From assembly GCF_963676685.1 (NCBI RefSeq), contig NC_092350.1, positions 62,861,674 through 62,925,673 of the forward strand: a stretch of DNA of 64,000 nucleotides. Reading direction: 5' to 3'. This document shows, piece by piece, positions 10,001 through 20,699 of the stretch (position 1 is its first letter; every line of letters begins with the position of its first letter). This DNA is from Mytilus edulis (lineage: Eukaryota; Mollusca; Bivalvia; Mytilida; Mytilidae). The position numbers and the translations under genes were made by a program. Below the pieces are notes generated by a model. That model ran no database searches, was not told the DNA's origin, and saw only the letters and a program-made list of their open reading frames with translations.

Positions 10001-10750
10001 CATAAGCGTATGCTGAATTTTTTCGGTAATATCATCAGAAACCATGGTTCTGTCGAGCGTGATGTTGCTATAAGACAACTGGCTGTAATGCCAAGGGATT
10101 CAAATAGTTGGTTTGTCAAAATTATTGACTTAACAGAACAGTATGGCTTACCGTCACCACATGATCTTATTAATGTGCCTCCGGGGAAAATTGAGTGGAA
10201 AAATATTGTAAGAAAATCTATCTCTTCGTATTGGATTGATCTTCTAAAATCTGATGTAAAATCAAAGTCATCTCTAAAGTTTTTAAATGTCAATAATATC
10301 ACTCAAGGAAAAACCCACAATGTCTGGGATAGCTGTGGAACAGAGCCGTTTACTTCAACTATGGCCAGCATAAAAGCTAAAATCATGTGTGGAACTTATA
10401 CCTTACAGCATGACAGAGCTAAGTTCGACAGATCTGGTGGAACTAATTCAGCATGTAAATTATGTGGCAAAGGAAGTGAGGACATTAAACATTTCCTTCT
10501 ATATTGTGAAAAATTGAGAGACATACAGGAACATTTCCTAAATATTATACTAGTAAAGTTATATGACTGTGTTGATATGGAAGTGTATAATGAAATATTA
10601 TCATCAGAAGACTTACAACTCAAAGTTATTATTGACTGTTCATCCTTTGAATTCCTAGACGAATCCAACATCTCTAATATTGAATGTGTATCTAGAGGTT
10701 ATTGTTATAGACTACATCAAAGAAGAGCTTCGCTACTTCAAATAACCTAG
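7095..10750 (+). pseudogene. LINE ORF2: AP-endonuclease + reverse transcriptase, frameshifted
   Basis: The coding continues through four pieces in changing frames: 7095-~7205, ~7205-~7470, ~7470-~9150 and ~9150-10750. The endonuclease is shown by LRILSFNIEGF, MLQEHWL, RGHAGVSI, GGDMNASF, SQIDYF and STHDPITI. Reverse transcriptase follows: SYRKITVTS, FSDAQKAFDIVWH (motif A), VRQGGVWSP (motif B) and the catalytic VADDVTLIS. A C-terminal CxxC...H...C knuckle (CKLCGKGSEDIKHFLLYC) lies near 10455-10505. The third shift is in an A-rich run near 9145-9155, and the second is near 7465-7480. Each looks like a small indel, so either the copy is dead or the assembly has homopolymer errors. Confidence 0.85.
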
Positions 10751-11146
10751 TTATCATCATTATTCAATTGACAATAATCTTGAAACTGTGATCAATTCCA
10801 TGTGAAGAACTGTTTTGAACTGTGCAAGTAGAAGTATGAATAAGCCAGGAGTGGAGTCATGTACATATTTACCTTAAAGTTTATATATTAAATTTCCCAT
10901 GATTTAAAGTAAATTTAAATTCCCATTAAAATATATATTAACTTCCCATTAAAGTATATATTAACTTCCCATTTATGGTTACTATTTGTATATACCTGGA
11001 TAACATAAAATTCATGATGAAACCCATTATAAATCATGTAGTTAAGGTGTGATTGAGCCCCTGTATATAGCAACTCCCAAGTTACACCGTATGGTGGTGC
11101 GCCTGACAGAGGCGGAACTTACAGATTAGGTAACAGGTAACAGGTA

Positions 11147-11250
11147 TGACAAGATACATAGGTACAGAGTCACATCATAAAATAATTTTGTCGTTCAAAG
11201 TATGATGGGATGCATAAGCACAGAGTTACGTCAAAAGGATATCTCAAAAA
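11147..11250. repeat. ~104-bp minisatellite (array 3, right of the LINE)
   Basis: Resumes exactly where array 2 stops, with GACAAGATACATAGGTACAG, then another AAATAATTTTGTC unit, and fades after about 11250. Confidence 0.7.
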
Positions 11251-12360
11251 AACTTGTGGGTAAGACAATGGACGATTACTATGGTCACCTGTTATATTAA
11301 ATAGTTTTGAACGGTAAATTACCTAAACAAATATATATCTAGTTCAGTGATAATGGATTAATGCATTCATAAACATGTAGATCTTCTTGCTTGGTTCTTG
11401 GATGCGTTCTATAAACTTTGTCAACGATATACATGGGCCAGTGGATCTTAGAAACTTAACGGACAAAAAAATATATTGATTCTGACAAGCAATAAAATTT
11501 CTGATTAACTCATATTTCAAACTGGAAGCATGTTGAGATCGATCCTGAAATAAAACATATTCGCGCAATGACTACAAACGCTATGAAAATATAGTCAGTT
11601 GTAGCATTTATCTAAAGGATCAAAATAACTTTACAAGCACCTTGTACTACACACCTTCATACAAATATAATAGAGAAAAAAAAAATGTCCACTTTTTTGC
11701 TTCTTAAACACCACCTTTTTAAAAATACTCATTTGAGAAAAATAACTCTAAGAAACTTTGTACGTAATATTTTTGAATGCAAAAATTCCACATCTTATCT
11801 GCTGATTGAACATGCAGATATGATTTTTGTTTTAACTTTTATAAACAGACCTACATAAGGTACACAATTCACGTTTCATCTTAATATTTGTCATGTTTAT
11901 CAATAAGGAATGTGGAAATAGTTCAAGAATGCAACTAGGATAACTGAATCAACCATTTTTTTTGCGATGAATTCATCTTGTTTGTCTTCGCCAACATTTC
12001 CAAATGTTTAGCGATAGAATATTATTAACAGAAATAAACGTCGTCACATATATTAGCCATAACGAATGTTCGCTTCTCTGTTTTAAAGTAATTATTTAAA
12101 AAAAAAACTGTTATAAATTTGCCGTTTCAGAATCTAATGCATTCTGGATAATCTTTTCAAAAGCGTACACACAAAACGTTTTGTTTGGGTTAAACCTTGG
12201 TAAACAATAGAAATTCAGCCATTGTCGTAACATGTTTTTCATTTGGTGTATGAACAATAAGACTACCCATAGTCCTCTAGATTCTAAAAAGGCGAGTTGA
12301 TAGTACTTGATTAACAGTACTTTAAAAGTGGAAAACAATTAAAGGTCTGTGTCCCTTGCA
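11251..12360. other. No gene seen
   Basis: AT-rich non-coding sequence. The open frames at 11344-11568 and 12111-12338 on the minus strand have no recognisable motif, and I see no exon signals that would support them. Confidence 0.4.
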
Positions 12361-12794
12361 CATAAAAAATATTACTTAGTGATTATATTTTGCTTAAATT
12401 AAGTATTTTTTTTTGTTACTTATTACTAGGAATGATTTACGAATTATTCATTATTACTAGTAATTACTTATATTGTACTAGATAAGAAAAAAGTTACTGG
12501 AAACAAGTAAGTGTTTCACTAAAAATGTGTGTCTATCCAAAAAATACTTTTACTCACTGAAGTAAATGAATTACTTAGTCCTTATTTAAGTGATAACTTA
12601 CTGTGTTTAGTAGAATGAAATAACTTAGATTAAGTCATATATATTCAACAACTACACATTTTTTGTTATTTGTAGTATACTAAAATGCAGTATGAAAGTT
12701 ACTTGAATTACTTCTCATACACAGGAAATTATGCAAATTCCAAATTCCAAATATTTCCAAGTTGAAATAATAGCCTGTTTAAAAAAAAAATGTT

Positions 12795-12935
12795 AACCAA
12801 ACTTCGCGTACGGGTGCGGGAAATGTTTGCTGCATTAAAGACCTATTGGTGACCTTCTGCTGTTGTCTGTTCTATGGTCGGTGGTTGTCTCTTTGACACA
12901 TTCCCCATTTCAATTTTCAATTCTATTTTTCAATT
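12795..12935 (+). repeat. Dispersed repeat family A
   Basis: Contains GGTGACCTTCTGCTGTTGTC, TCTATGGTCGG and CACATTCCCCATTTC. Related copies are at 20130-20515, 40345-40480 and 52775-52870, all on the plus strand. It is non-coding here, and the element class is not known to me. Confidence 0.7.
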
Positions 12936-14052
12936 GTCAGACTGAAACCTACATATATATGTTGAAATTGTTAAATAATGGAAGCTATTTTATATGAAGC
13001 ATTTATTGTTATTATATGAGAAGCTTAATGCAAGCAAACAACATTATGAAGTGCCTAAACCCACTTGGTAATAACAAGTTTTTTTTTATCGTTGTTACAC
13101 AAGAAATCATGCAAATTACAAAATTAAAAATAATTTTAAATTGAAAAAAAAACCTGTTTTTTAGATAATATTTTGAAATGCTTAAAACAATTGGATTGGA
13201 ATTACTAGTCATTACTTACATTATTTTCATATCTCATTTTTTATATAATTTTTATAAAGTAAATTAACATGATTTTGTTTTACTAAAGTTGATAATTAAC
13301 TATTTATTATAAATGTACAAAATTGTATAATATGTCCTGTATTTTTAATAGGTTGTTTTTGATTTGAGACTGAGGAAATATTCGGCCAATTAGAATTAAG
13401 GTTTCATATGACTTTGGTAAGCTATTTTTTAAACTTGACTGGAACTCATTCAAATTTGAATTTAAACAAAAGTATACTGAGTTTGTTGAAATACTTGCAC
13501 GATTGACAAGCATGTAAGGAAAGGAGAAACTTACAAAAAGGATACTGTGTGGGTATTCATGTTTCTGGCTACTCTTTGTGTACTATTTCAATTAAATGAA
13601 AATGCAACACAAAGATTTACTGGAGAGGTAGCCCATGTTATCTTACAACAAACAAGAATAGAAATGGATTATACCGAGGGATATATTATATGATCATTCT
13701 TTAAAAGGGTATGTTACTTTTTCAAATTATAGCCCTTTATAATAAAAAACATATTTTAATCTGTAAATATATTATAAATATATACAATTTATATGTAAAA
13801 GAATTACTCAAAACGTAAATAAAATTTCAGTTTCAAGTACTAGTAATAGTATTTCTCAAAATTACTTGCATTAAGTAAAAGAATGGTTTATAAATTTCCT
13901 GTTTATAAAACTTTGAATTTTTCGAAAAACTAAGGATTTTCTTATCCCAGGCATAGATTACCTTAGACAAATTTGGCACAACTTTTTGGAATTTTGGATT
14001 TTAAATGCTCTTCAACTTTGTTCTTGTTTGGCTTTATAATATTTCGATATGA

Positions 14053-14096
14053 GCGTCACTGATGAGTCTTATGTAGACGAAACGCGCGTCTGGCGT
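14053..14096 (+). ncRNA. Hammerhead ribozyme 1 (type I)
   Basis: All core elements are present. CUGAUGA is at 14059-14065. Stem II (GUCU/AGAC, 14066-14069 with 14075-14078) closes a UAUGU loop. GAAA is at 14079-14082. Stem III is a four-pair ACGC/GCGU with no loop (14082-14089). The cleavage nucleotide is C14090. Stem I GCGUCA/UGGCGU pairs 14053-14058 with 14091-14096, with two G-U pairs. A loopless stem III is typical of retrozyme and Penelope hammerheads, which often act as dimers. Confidence 0.88.
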
Positions 14097-14411
14097 ACTA
14101 AATTATAATCCTGGTACATTTCATAACTATTTACACCACTGGGTCGATGCCACTGCTGGTGGACGTTTCGTCCCCGAGGGTATCACCAGCCCAGTAGTCA
14201 ACACTTCGGTGTTGACATGAATATCAATAATGTGGTCATTTTTTTTTTTATAAATTTCCTGTTTATAAAACTTTGAATTTTTCGAAAAACTAAGGATTTT
14301 CTTATCCCAGGCATAGATTACCTTAGACAAATTTGGCACAACTTTTTGGAATTTTGGATTTTAAATGCTCTTCAACTTTTTCTTATTTGGCTTTATAATA
14401 TTTCGATATGA

Positions 14412-14455
14412 GCGTCACTGATGAGTCTTATGTAGACGAAACGCGCGTCTGGCGT
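14412..14455 (+). ncRNA. Hammerhead ribozyme 2 (type I)
   Basis: Identical to ribozyme 1 over the core, offset by 359 nt: CUGAUGA 14418-14424, stem II 14425-14437, GAAA 14438-14441, stem III 14441-14448, predicted cleavage after C14449. It closes the second retrozyme unit. Confidence 0.88.
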
Positions 14456-15159
14456 ACTAAATTATAATCCTGGTACCTTTGTTAACTTTTTACAAATGAT
14501 ACACGAATTACTAAGAGTAGAAAAAGAAATACTCAATAAATATTAAAATGATTACTTACTTTTATCAAAACAAATACTTACTTTCATTAAAAGAAAAACT
14601 TCATGTATATTAAAAGAATTACTTACTTAAAAAAAAAAAGAAATACTTACTTTTATCAAAAGAATTACTTACTTTTATGAAAAGAATTACTTACTTTTAT
14701 GAAAAGAATTACTTACTATAATTAAAAGAAATACTTAATGTGTATTAAATGAATTACTTACTATAATAAAAAGAATTACTTAGTATAAAGGAAAGAAATT
14801 ACTTAAGTATTTATTAAAAGAATATCTGAAGATACATTGAAAAATTACTTAAATTTGATTACTAGGTAATTACTTACAATTACTTGGCATTACTAGCAAT
14901 TACTCATTTTTGACAAACATTTTTACTTGTTTATTTACTTAATTTGAGTAAAATTAATACTTGTTTTAAGTTAATTCAAGTAATTAATTTTTTTCGGTAT
15001 TGTTTTTGAGATATATTCAATTGAAAATTTGAGAGATTTTGTGTACATAAATAAAACTAAATAAACAAGAAAGAAATGAATGAGGTTGTTACATTTGATA
15101 TATACCTTTTTGTGCATCTTTGTTTAATATATAGTTGTTTGTTTTTATTGGTATTTAGT

Positions 15160-15540
15160 CACGTGTGCATGTTGTCCCTTTAGTATCTTTGGTATCTTTC
15201 GCCTCCATTGTGATACTTGTACATTCTGTCATTATTGTTTCTGATATTCTAATATTCTTGTCTTTCATTTTGCTAATGTGCTTTGTCTATATGCCTATTA
15301 GTGTTATTTCGTTGTTTGTTGTTGGTCTTTCGTTTTTGCTTTGCACTTTTTCTATTTCCTTTTCATGTTTCCACGTTACATATATGACGTGGCTCTGTAC
15401 TTCTACATCCCGTCATTGTGTTATTGTACAATGGTAAATTTGTGTATTATTGTCTTTAAATTTTACTAATATGCTTGATCTGCATACTTTCTTGGGATTC
15501 TTTGTTACATGTTTGTATGTTTATTGAGTGATTATGATTA
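15160..15540 (+). repeat. T-rich dispersed repeat, no gene
   Basis: T/G-rich sequence whose start (TGTCCCTTTAGTATCTTTGG...TTTCGCC) resembles the end of repeat family C at 45000-45040. The 90-residue hydrophobic frame at 15165-15437 is a product of T-richness; no start context or protein family supports it. Confidence 0.5.
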
Positions 15541-15544
15541 TAGC

Positions 15545-15830
15545 ACAATGTTGACTGCTGTATTATTGACGCTTTACCTATAAATAGTCTGTTTGTTTTG
15601 TTCACGCATCGAAGCCAATTTAATGGAATTTGATACCACTATTATACACGTGAAATGGTTAGCTAGCTTTCAAACCAGGTTTAATCCGCCATTTTCTACA
15701 TAGAAAATGCATTGTACCAAGTCAGGAATATGACAGTTGATATATATTCGATTAATGTATTTGAGCTTTTGATTTTGCCATTTGATTAGGATTTATATCT
15801 TGCAATTGACTAGGAGTCACGGTTGAAAAC
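15545..15830 (+). repeat. Naiad-pseudo-LTR-like fragment
   Basis: Resembles the reverse complement of about 290-570 in the Naiad pseudo-LTR, in order: GTTGACTGCTGTA, GTCTGTTTGTTTTGTTCACG, AATGGAATTTGAT, GTTAGCTAGCTTT, CCATTTTCTACAT, ACCAAGTCAGGAATATGACA. It is diverged and lacks the ORF, so it is an old terminal fragment or a related family. Confidence 0.7.
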
Positions 15831-15879
15831 AAAACTTTACAACAAAAGAAATGACTTCAGCTTCCCAATTGTTACCTTT

Positions 15880-16075
15880 CAATTTAATTCCAAGAGTTCA
15901 AAATGGTGAAGTTGAAATCATCACTTCGTAATTTTACCGACTCCATCACGAGTTGGTTGACCGTTATGGAATATCCGCTTCACAGTTGATATCGAATATG
16001 CTCCTTATGTCATAACTACAATCCTGTTCAATTTTCATGAATGTGACCTACCGAATTAGATAATTCCCCGCCTTT
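15880..16075 (+). repeat. Dispersed repeat family C
   Basis: Shares CCAAGAGTT-CAAATGGTGAA, GAGTTGGTTGACCGTTATGG and GAATGTGACCTACC with copies at 41640-42010 (minus), 44630-45040 and the right window edge. Confidence 0.7.
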
Positions 16076-16084
16076 GATATTTTT

Positions 16085-16360
16085 ACCTATTGTGGTTTTT
16101 ATTTGTTCATGCATCGTTGTCAATATTATATAATTTGATGTGGTTGTCATTCAAGTGAGAGGTTTAACTAGGTTTAAACGGGGTATAATTCACCTTTTTC
16201 AACAGTAGAAAATGCCTATACCAACGAATTCGACAGTGGTTATCTAATAGTTTGATGTTTTTGCGCTTTTGGTTTTGTCATTTGATTAGGGACTTTCCGT
16301 TCTAAATCATTCCTCGGAGTACAATATTTTAGTGATTTTACTTTTTACACCATCAACAAC
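16085..16360 (+). repeat. Second Naiad-pseudo-LTR-like fragment
   Basis: Same order of motifs as 15545-15830 but more diverged: TTCATGCATCG, CAAGTGAGAGGTTTAACTAG, GTAGAAAATGCCTATACCAA, TTGTCATTTGATTAGGGACT, TCCTCGGAGT and TAGTGATTTTACTTTTTAC. The last corresponds to the outer end of the pseudo-LTR. Confidence 0.65.
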
Positions 16361-16717
16361 CTTTCGAAAATATTTTGATCTTTCTGGCTCATATGAATTC
16401 GACATTGTTGCGCTATATGGTGTATTTTGTTTATTGTATTAAAAACTAATTGAAGTCGGCACAATTCAGTGTCATCAAATTTATAAACTTTGTATGTGTA
16501 CTCGCAGTGACGTGTGCAGACTCCAAAACGTTTATGTTTTTTTTTTTAAAGTGGTTGGTTTGCTTTCATATTTAGGTTTAAAATGTTGTTTTCTTTAATT
16601 TACATAATGTTGCTGCATCCAGATCAATGATAATTAAAAGATAGACGTTGCTTATTTTTTTAATTCATTTTAAAGCATTTACATGCAGGCGTGATAAGAC
16701 ATCCATCAGTATGTCAA

Positions 16718-17463
16718 TTAGTCATCCTCCTCTGGATCATTTACGTCACGCTCAACGATGTCATCCGCATCATCCATATCGACATATCGTTCATCTAAAT
16801 TTCCGTCTTCAGAGTCCACAGTCTCGATGTCTTCATCTGAAATAGAATTGTAAACGATTGAAAAAAAAATAATAATCAGAACACAAAAAAAAAAAAAAAA
16901 AAAAAATATCACGATTAGTGCAAAACTAGTTAGAATTGACACTTGTGCGTCATGTTGATTTCTTTCCACAGATATTGGGTAGACGCCTAACGTCTCTATA
17001 CCAAAAAACATCATTCTATGATGTGAACATTCCATTATTACGTGAAAAATAGTAATAGTTATAAACTTAGCAGATGTTCATGCATAAAATTTGATTTTCT
17101 GAATTATGTATTAATAGAAAATACATAACGTTCACTTTTTAGCATCAAAACATATATGTACAAACTTATATGGAACAAATATTGTCTATTACAAACAATC
17201 TCACCTTTCAATTTGAATGGAATTATTCAAATCTTTTCCGTACTGACATACTTATGTACAAATGCATTAACTGTTAACATACCTTGCATATCATTCATCG
17301 TCTCTCGTTTATCCCCAGTATTGAGTGGTAAAGATTTTGAAAGCCCCTGTATTGTAAGCCCTCTTCGCCAATACCGATATCTTCGCCGCCTACGTCCTTC
17401 ACACTCATTAATCATATAAAGTGCGACTAAAATAGTCAGTAATATCAAAACAATTCCTTTCAT
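16718..17463 (-). CDS. Secreted Arg-rich cationic peptide precursor (myticalin-like), gene 1
   Basis: Two exons, 17463-17283 and 16836-16718, encode 99 residues. The intron has GT-AG ends (CAAG|GTATG, TTTCAG|ATG), phase 1. Residues 1-23 are a signal peptide ending CEG. The putative mature peptide starts with five Arg and has 8 Arg plus Tyr/Trp in its first 11 residues; GDKR at 50-53 is a likely proconvertase site. Exon 2 encodes a 39-residue Asp/Glu-rich extension. This cationic core plus anionic tail matches the design of Mytilus myticalins, linear antimicrobial peptides; the family name is an inference. The start is the ATG at 17463, eight bases after an acceptor-like TTTTCAG, implying an upstream 5' UTR exon. 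Gene 2 at 26990 has the same architecture. Confidence 0.75.
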
Positions 17464-17840
17464 TTTGTAACTGAAAATGAAAAAAAAATATATCAAGGAT
17501 ATTTAATCGATGAAATAACTTGATATCTTGACACATCTTCTTCTGAAAAATTAATGTTAAGAGAAAAAGTGTGAACGATGTGATATATTATGATAGCTCA
17601 ATCAAAAATTAAAACGTGATACACAAATCATGTAAACACACGTTTAAAGACCTTTATAAAATTATTTCTTTTACATATTTAATGTTTTTTTTTCCGCATG
17701 ATAATTAAAGTAAAAGGGGATATTTTCAACTTAAGAAAAGAAACAAATTCAATGGTATAGACTTAGAATAATTTTCGTTCAGTAATGAAATAAGAATTGG
17801 CAAAATATTTTAAAATGTACTACAATTGCATTTAATGTAA

Positions 17841-17930
17841 ACTCACCTATATGGCTATATCTGTGTATGCATTTTGAAATTTTAACAGCATATAGTAACC
17901 ATACCTAGTCATCTATTTCAAACATAATAC
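17841..17930 (-). promoter_or_regulatory. Probable 5' UTR exon end and promoter side of gene 1
   Basis: The minus strand has a strong splice donor ATAG|GTGAGT with the exon ending at 17847. It would join the acceptor just before the gene 1 ATG (about 370-bp intron). Sequence around and upstream (to about 17990, with ATCGTATCAGTTGTGAC) has counterparts near 20750 and 49820-50000, so it travels with the gene family. The transcription start cannot be placed. Confidence 0.45.
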
Positions 17931-18159
17931 CTACATCAAGGTATCATATGTTAAACAAAATCGTATCAGTTGTGACAAAACATCAATATTTTCTGGATTC
18001 AGGCCAGTTTTTACCAACAAACATAAAGTCAGTACTAAAAATTCTCTTAAACGAATCGATACTGATACCCTTACAAGTTTGCGTAAATTGTTATTTTCAC
18101 TTCGGAATTTAGAATAAGTGATATATTGACGCGTGAACTGTTATATATAATAAGTTGTC

Positions 18160-18440
18160 AGTGGCGTATTAGACATTTTAATAAACGGGAAAGGGAGAGG
18201 GTGCTTTTGACTGCCTCAGTGGATGCTTGTTACAATCATGCGTCAGTGATATTTTATATAATGAACTATTTTTTTCCAACAAAAGTTGGGTTAGAACCCC
18301 TTCCACCTTGCCTCCTCTAAATCCACCTCTGGTTGCTGAGACCTACTTTGTTTTGATTCGATGTTGTTTGTCCATCGAACAATATCCAGGTCAAACTAAT
18401 TTAGATTGTGTTAAATTCGCGTTTCGTCAGAAATCGTAGG
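18160..18440 (+). repeat. Dispersed repeat (CAGTGGCGTATTAGAC type)
   Basis: Begins CAGTGGCGTATTAGACATTT, has a GTTGGGTTAGAACCCCTTCC block, and ends in CTCCTCTAAATCCACCTCTG. From general familiarity this looks like a common mussel interspersed repeat. The frames at 18126 and 18227 are not supported. Confidence 0.45.
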
Positions 18441-19285
18441 AACATGCCAATATGTTTTAACAGCCTTTTTTTTCTATATTTTTCCTATATTTTTACATGC
18501 TAAACCATTGGGTCTTTTGCTGGAATATGACAGTATTAACCAATTGCCTTATGCGTTTGAGATTCTGCTATATGTATTTAATCCGAAACATTCCGTTAAA
18601 TTTTTTTCTCGGAGTTGGACATTTATGTTATTTCACTTTTTGCTTGAGGGTGAGATAGTAATGACCTCGAAAAAAAACTGGAAGTGATCAAGTTCGTTTA
18701 TAAAAAGGTGTCTATAACGTATGTTCTTTAATCTGCATATATAAACTTTCATTTTAGAAAGCAAGTGACCTGTCGCGATCAGGAAGTAGCAACTTACTGG
18801 TATTTGAAAAAACAATTATAAAGAAGCCCTTTTTTAATAGCTATCAATTCAAACTAAAAGTTAAAAATTGTTAATAATGACAAAGTAAATTATTACTTTA
18901 CTTTCAGACAAAGTATATGTAAACAATGTATTAATTGAATCAGTATACAGAAAAAAATAATTAAACGTTGCGTGTCTTTAACGAGCGATATGTGTAGACT
19001 TGTTTTGTAAAGATTGTGTACTGTCAATAACAGAAAAAAAGGAAACACTGATAGATGACGAGTTGTCTCATCTGAATGCATACCACTTCTTATTATCTAT
19101 ACATATGTATCATGGTAAATTTGCAACAGATGTTGGATAGACTACTTATGTTTCTACCAAAAATTTATTTGGCGAGGATGCAAATATTCCTTACTCTATG
19201 AAATTAGTTGCAAACTACTTTGCAGAGGTTTCTTTTTAATACTCGGTTTCCATATTTTGTTTATTATCATAAATAGATAAATTTC
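18441..19285. other. No gene seen
   Basis: AT-rich spacer between gene 1 and the dead copy. Short open frames on the minus strand (18633, 18893) have no recognisable features. Confidence 0.4.
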
Positions 19286-19289
19286 ACTC

Positions 19290-19560
19290 TTTAAACATAG
19301 ACATATATATGTACCTATTTGATACAAAAATCAATTTGGAACAGATAGTGTCTTATATTATATTTTTTTAAATGGAATTAATTAAATACCTTCCGTTCTG
19401 ACTTACGAAATATTGTATTAAAATGTACATGTGTGAGATATCTTGGTATTCTTATTTCGTATAACTCGTCTTGGCTATCTTCGCCTACGTTCTTCACAAT
19501 CAATGATCATATAAAATACTAAAATAGTCAGTAGCACCACAACGATCCTTTTAATTTCAA
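19290..19560 (-). pseudogene. Dead copy of the cationic peptide gene (exon 1 + intron part)
   Basis: Aligns with gene 1 from its intron (TTCCGT.CTGAC..AC block) through exon 1 and upstream. The start codon is ATT (19555-19553) in place of ATG. The signal peptide is recognisable (VVLLTILVFYMIIDCEE), followed by RRRR and then an in-frame TAG where gene 1 has Tyr. The 5' UTR donor counterpart near 20760 is also destroyed (ATGGGATT instead of ATAGGTGAG). No acidic second exon is found downstream. It is a clear tandem-duplicate pseudogene. Confidence 0.72.
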
Positions 19561-20129
19561 ACTAGAAATAATAGATAATAAACTGTTATTTTTTTATGAA
19601 ATTGGATCTATGCTACTACTGGATAGCTTCACATGTTTCAACTGTCAAATTATTGTTAAAAGGAGAAAGTTTCAAAGAGTTAACGTATATAGACACTTTA
19701 ATTGAAAATTCAAACGCAATATAAAATGTATCTGAAGACAGATGTTTACAAATATCAATATTTTTATTCCATATTGTTTATTTCAATTTTATACCATAAC
19801 TTTAAACAGACTTATTCGAAAAGGATATAGTTACAACACTGTTGTAAAGTCATTATTATAGTGCATATCTTTTATTAGTACTGATTCCCTCATAGGGTCT
19901 CTGCATCGGAAATACACACAACTATTTTAAAATCAGTTGTTGGCAAAGTACGGGTTATGTAATTCTCATATATGTTATGATGGTATGAAATTATAACCCT
20001 TACGAGAGGGATTGTAGTTAATTTTGATGAAAATATAATCATTAAATCAGTTTAAATGAGTACTGGAACTGGCATGTCAGTAACTTCTAGTATTCCTTTG
20101 TTAATGCATGTATCAATGGTTTTTGTTTA

Positions 20130-20515
20130 GTATCCTTTGTTACCTTTTATGACAACGGACTCGGACTTCTTTAAACCTATCTCTATGTGTTTTTTTTTAA
20201 TTCTATATTGGCTAGAGATATAGGGGGAGGTTTGAGATCTCACTACCCCGCCGCATTTTTGAGCATGTCCAAAATCAGGGTCCTCTGGTCTCTGTTAGTC
20301 TTGTATGTATTTTGTAAGTTCATATATATGTTTGGGAATTTAGTGTGACATACATTTTCGTAGAACTAGTACACAATTTTGTTGAGGGGCCAGCTAAGGA
20401 CCATCCCAGGTTGCGGCATATTCTCACTGCGTTGAAGACCTTTCTATCGTTGTCTGCTCTAATCGGGTTGTTGTCCCTTTGGATTATTTCCAATTTCCAT
20501 TCTCAATTTTATTGG
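20130..20515 (+). repeat. Dispersed repeat family A, long copy
   Basis: Carries the extended 5' part (GGCTAGAGATATAGGGGGAG, CCCCGCCGCATTTTTG) before the shared 3' part (GAGGGGCCAGCTAAGG, CATTCTCAATTTTAT). The 105-residue frame at 20345 is this repeat translated. Confidence 0.65.
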
Positions 20516-20699
20516 ATCATCAGATACAATGTTAGTCAGTATTTTGTTCGACTAATAATGAAAGTCTTTTTTTATTATACTGTTATACATTACAGAAATG
20601 TAAATTTAACATGTTATAAAACGAGATGCACGGACTTAACTGTTGTTCAAAGTAACTGTTAAAGTTAGTACTCTTTCGTTAATTATCCTAAAATAAAGG

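Larger units (their letters stand above)
5550..11146 (+). mobile_element. Near full-length CR1/Jockey-like LINE
   Basis: The order is a ~470-bp 5' leader, ORF1 with a PHD-type zinc finger, ORF2 with AP-endonuclease and reverse transcriptase, a ~390-bp 3' UTR containing short direct repeats (ATATATTAACTTCCCATT near 10920-10970), and a short GGTAACA repeat tail. Both flanks are the same minisatellite: the left ends ...TTCAAAGTA at 5549 and the right resumes TGACAAGATAC at 11147, which together rebuild an intact unit. Only GTA is shared, so the target duplication is 3 bp or absent. PHD fingers in ORF1 are known from CR1-like non-LTR elements. Frameshifts in ORF2 suggest it is no longer active. 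Confidence 0.85.
13886..14478 (+). mobile_element. Dimeric retrozyme (hammerhead-ribozyme retroelement)
   Basis: The segment 13891-14115 is repeated at 14251-14473 with a period of 359-360 bp, and each copy ends in a hammerhead ribozyme. Cleavage at both ribozymes would release a 359-nt RNA (14091-14449). Between the units is a conserved block with GCTGGTGGA and TCCCCGAGGGTATCA. Non-autonomous retrozymes with type I hammerheads and tandem units are known from mussels and other metazoans and are thought to spread through circular RNAs copied by Penelope-type RTs. No protein is needed or seen. It sits inside the ACTTA array. Confidence 0.85.
12361..14990. repeat. Degenerate ACTTA-rich array (best unit 22 bp)
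   Basis: TTACTT/AAGTAA words recur throughout. They are tightest at about 14560-14830, where AATTACTTACTTTTATGAAAAG-type units repeat every ~22 bp. The left part (12361-12720) is more diverged. A family A repeat and a retrozyme dimer are inserted in it. Confidence 0.6.

Noticed and set aside
15165-15437. 90-residue hydrophobic membrane protein
   Set aside because: T-rich repeat sequence read as hydrophobic codons; its first part matches repeat family C elsewhere.
16840-17035. N-terminal half of the minus-strand frame 17035-16718
   Set aside because: It is intron sequence, including a poly-A tract read as poly-Phe; only 16836-16718 is exon 2 of gene 1.
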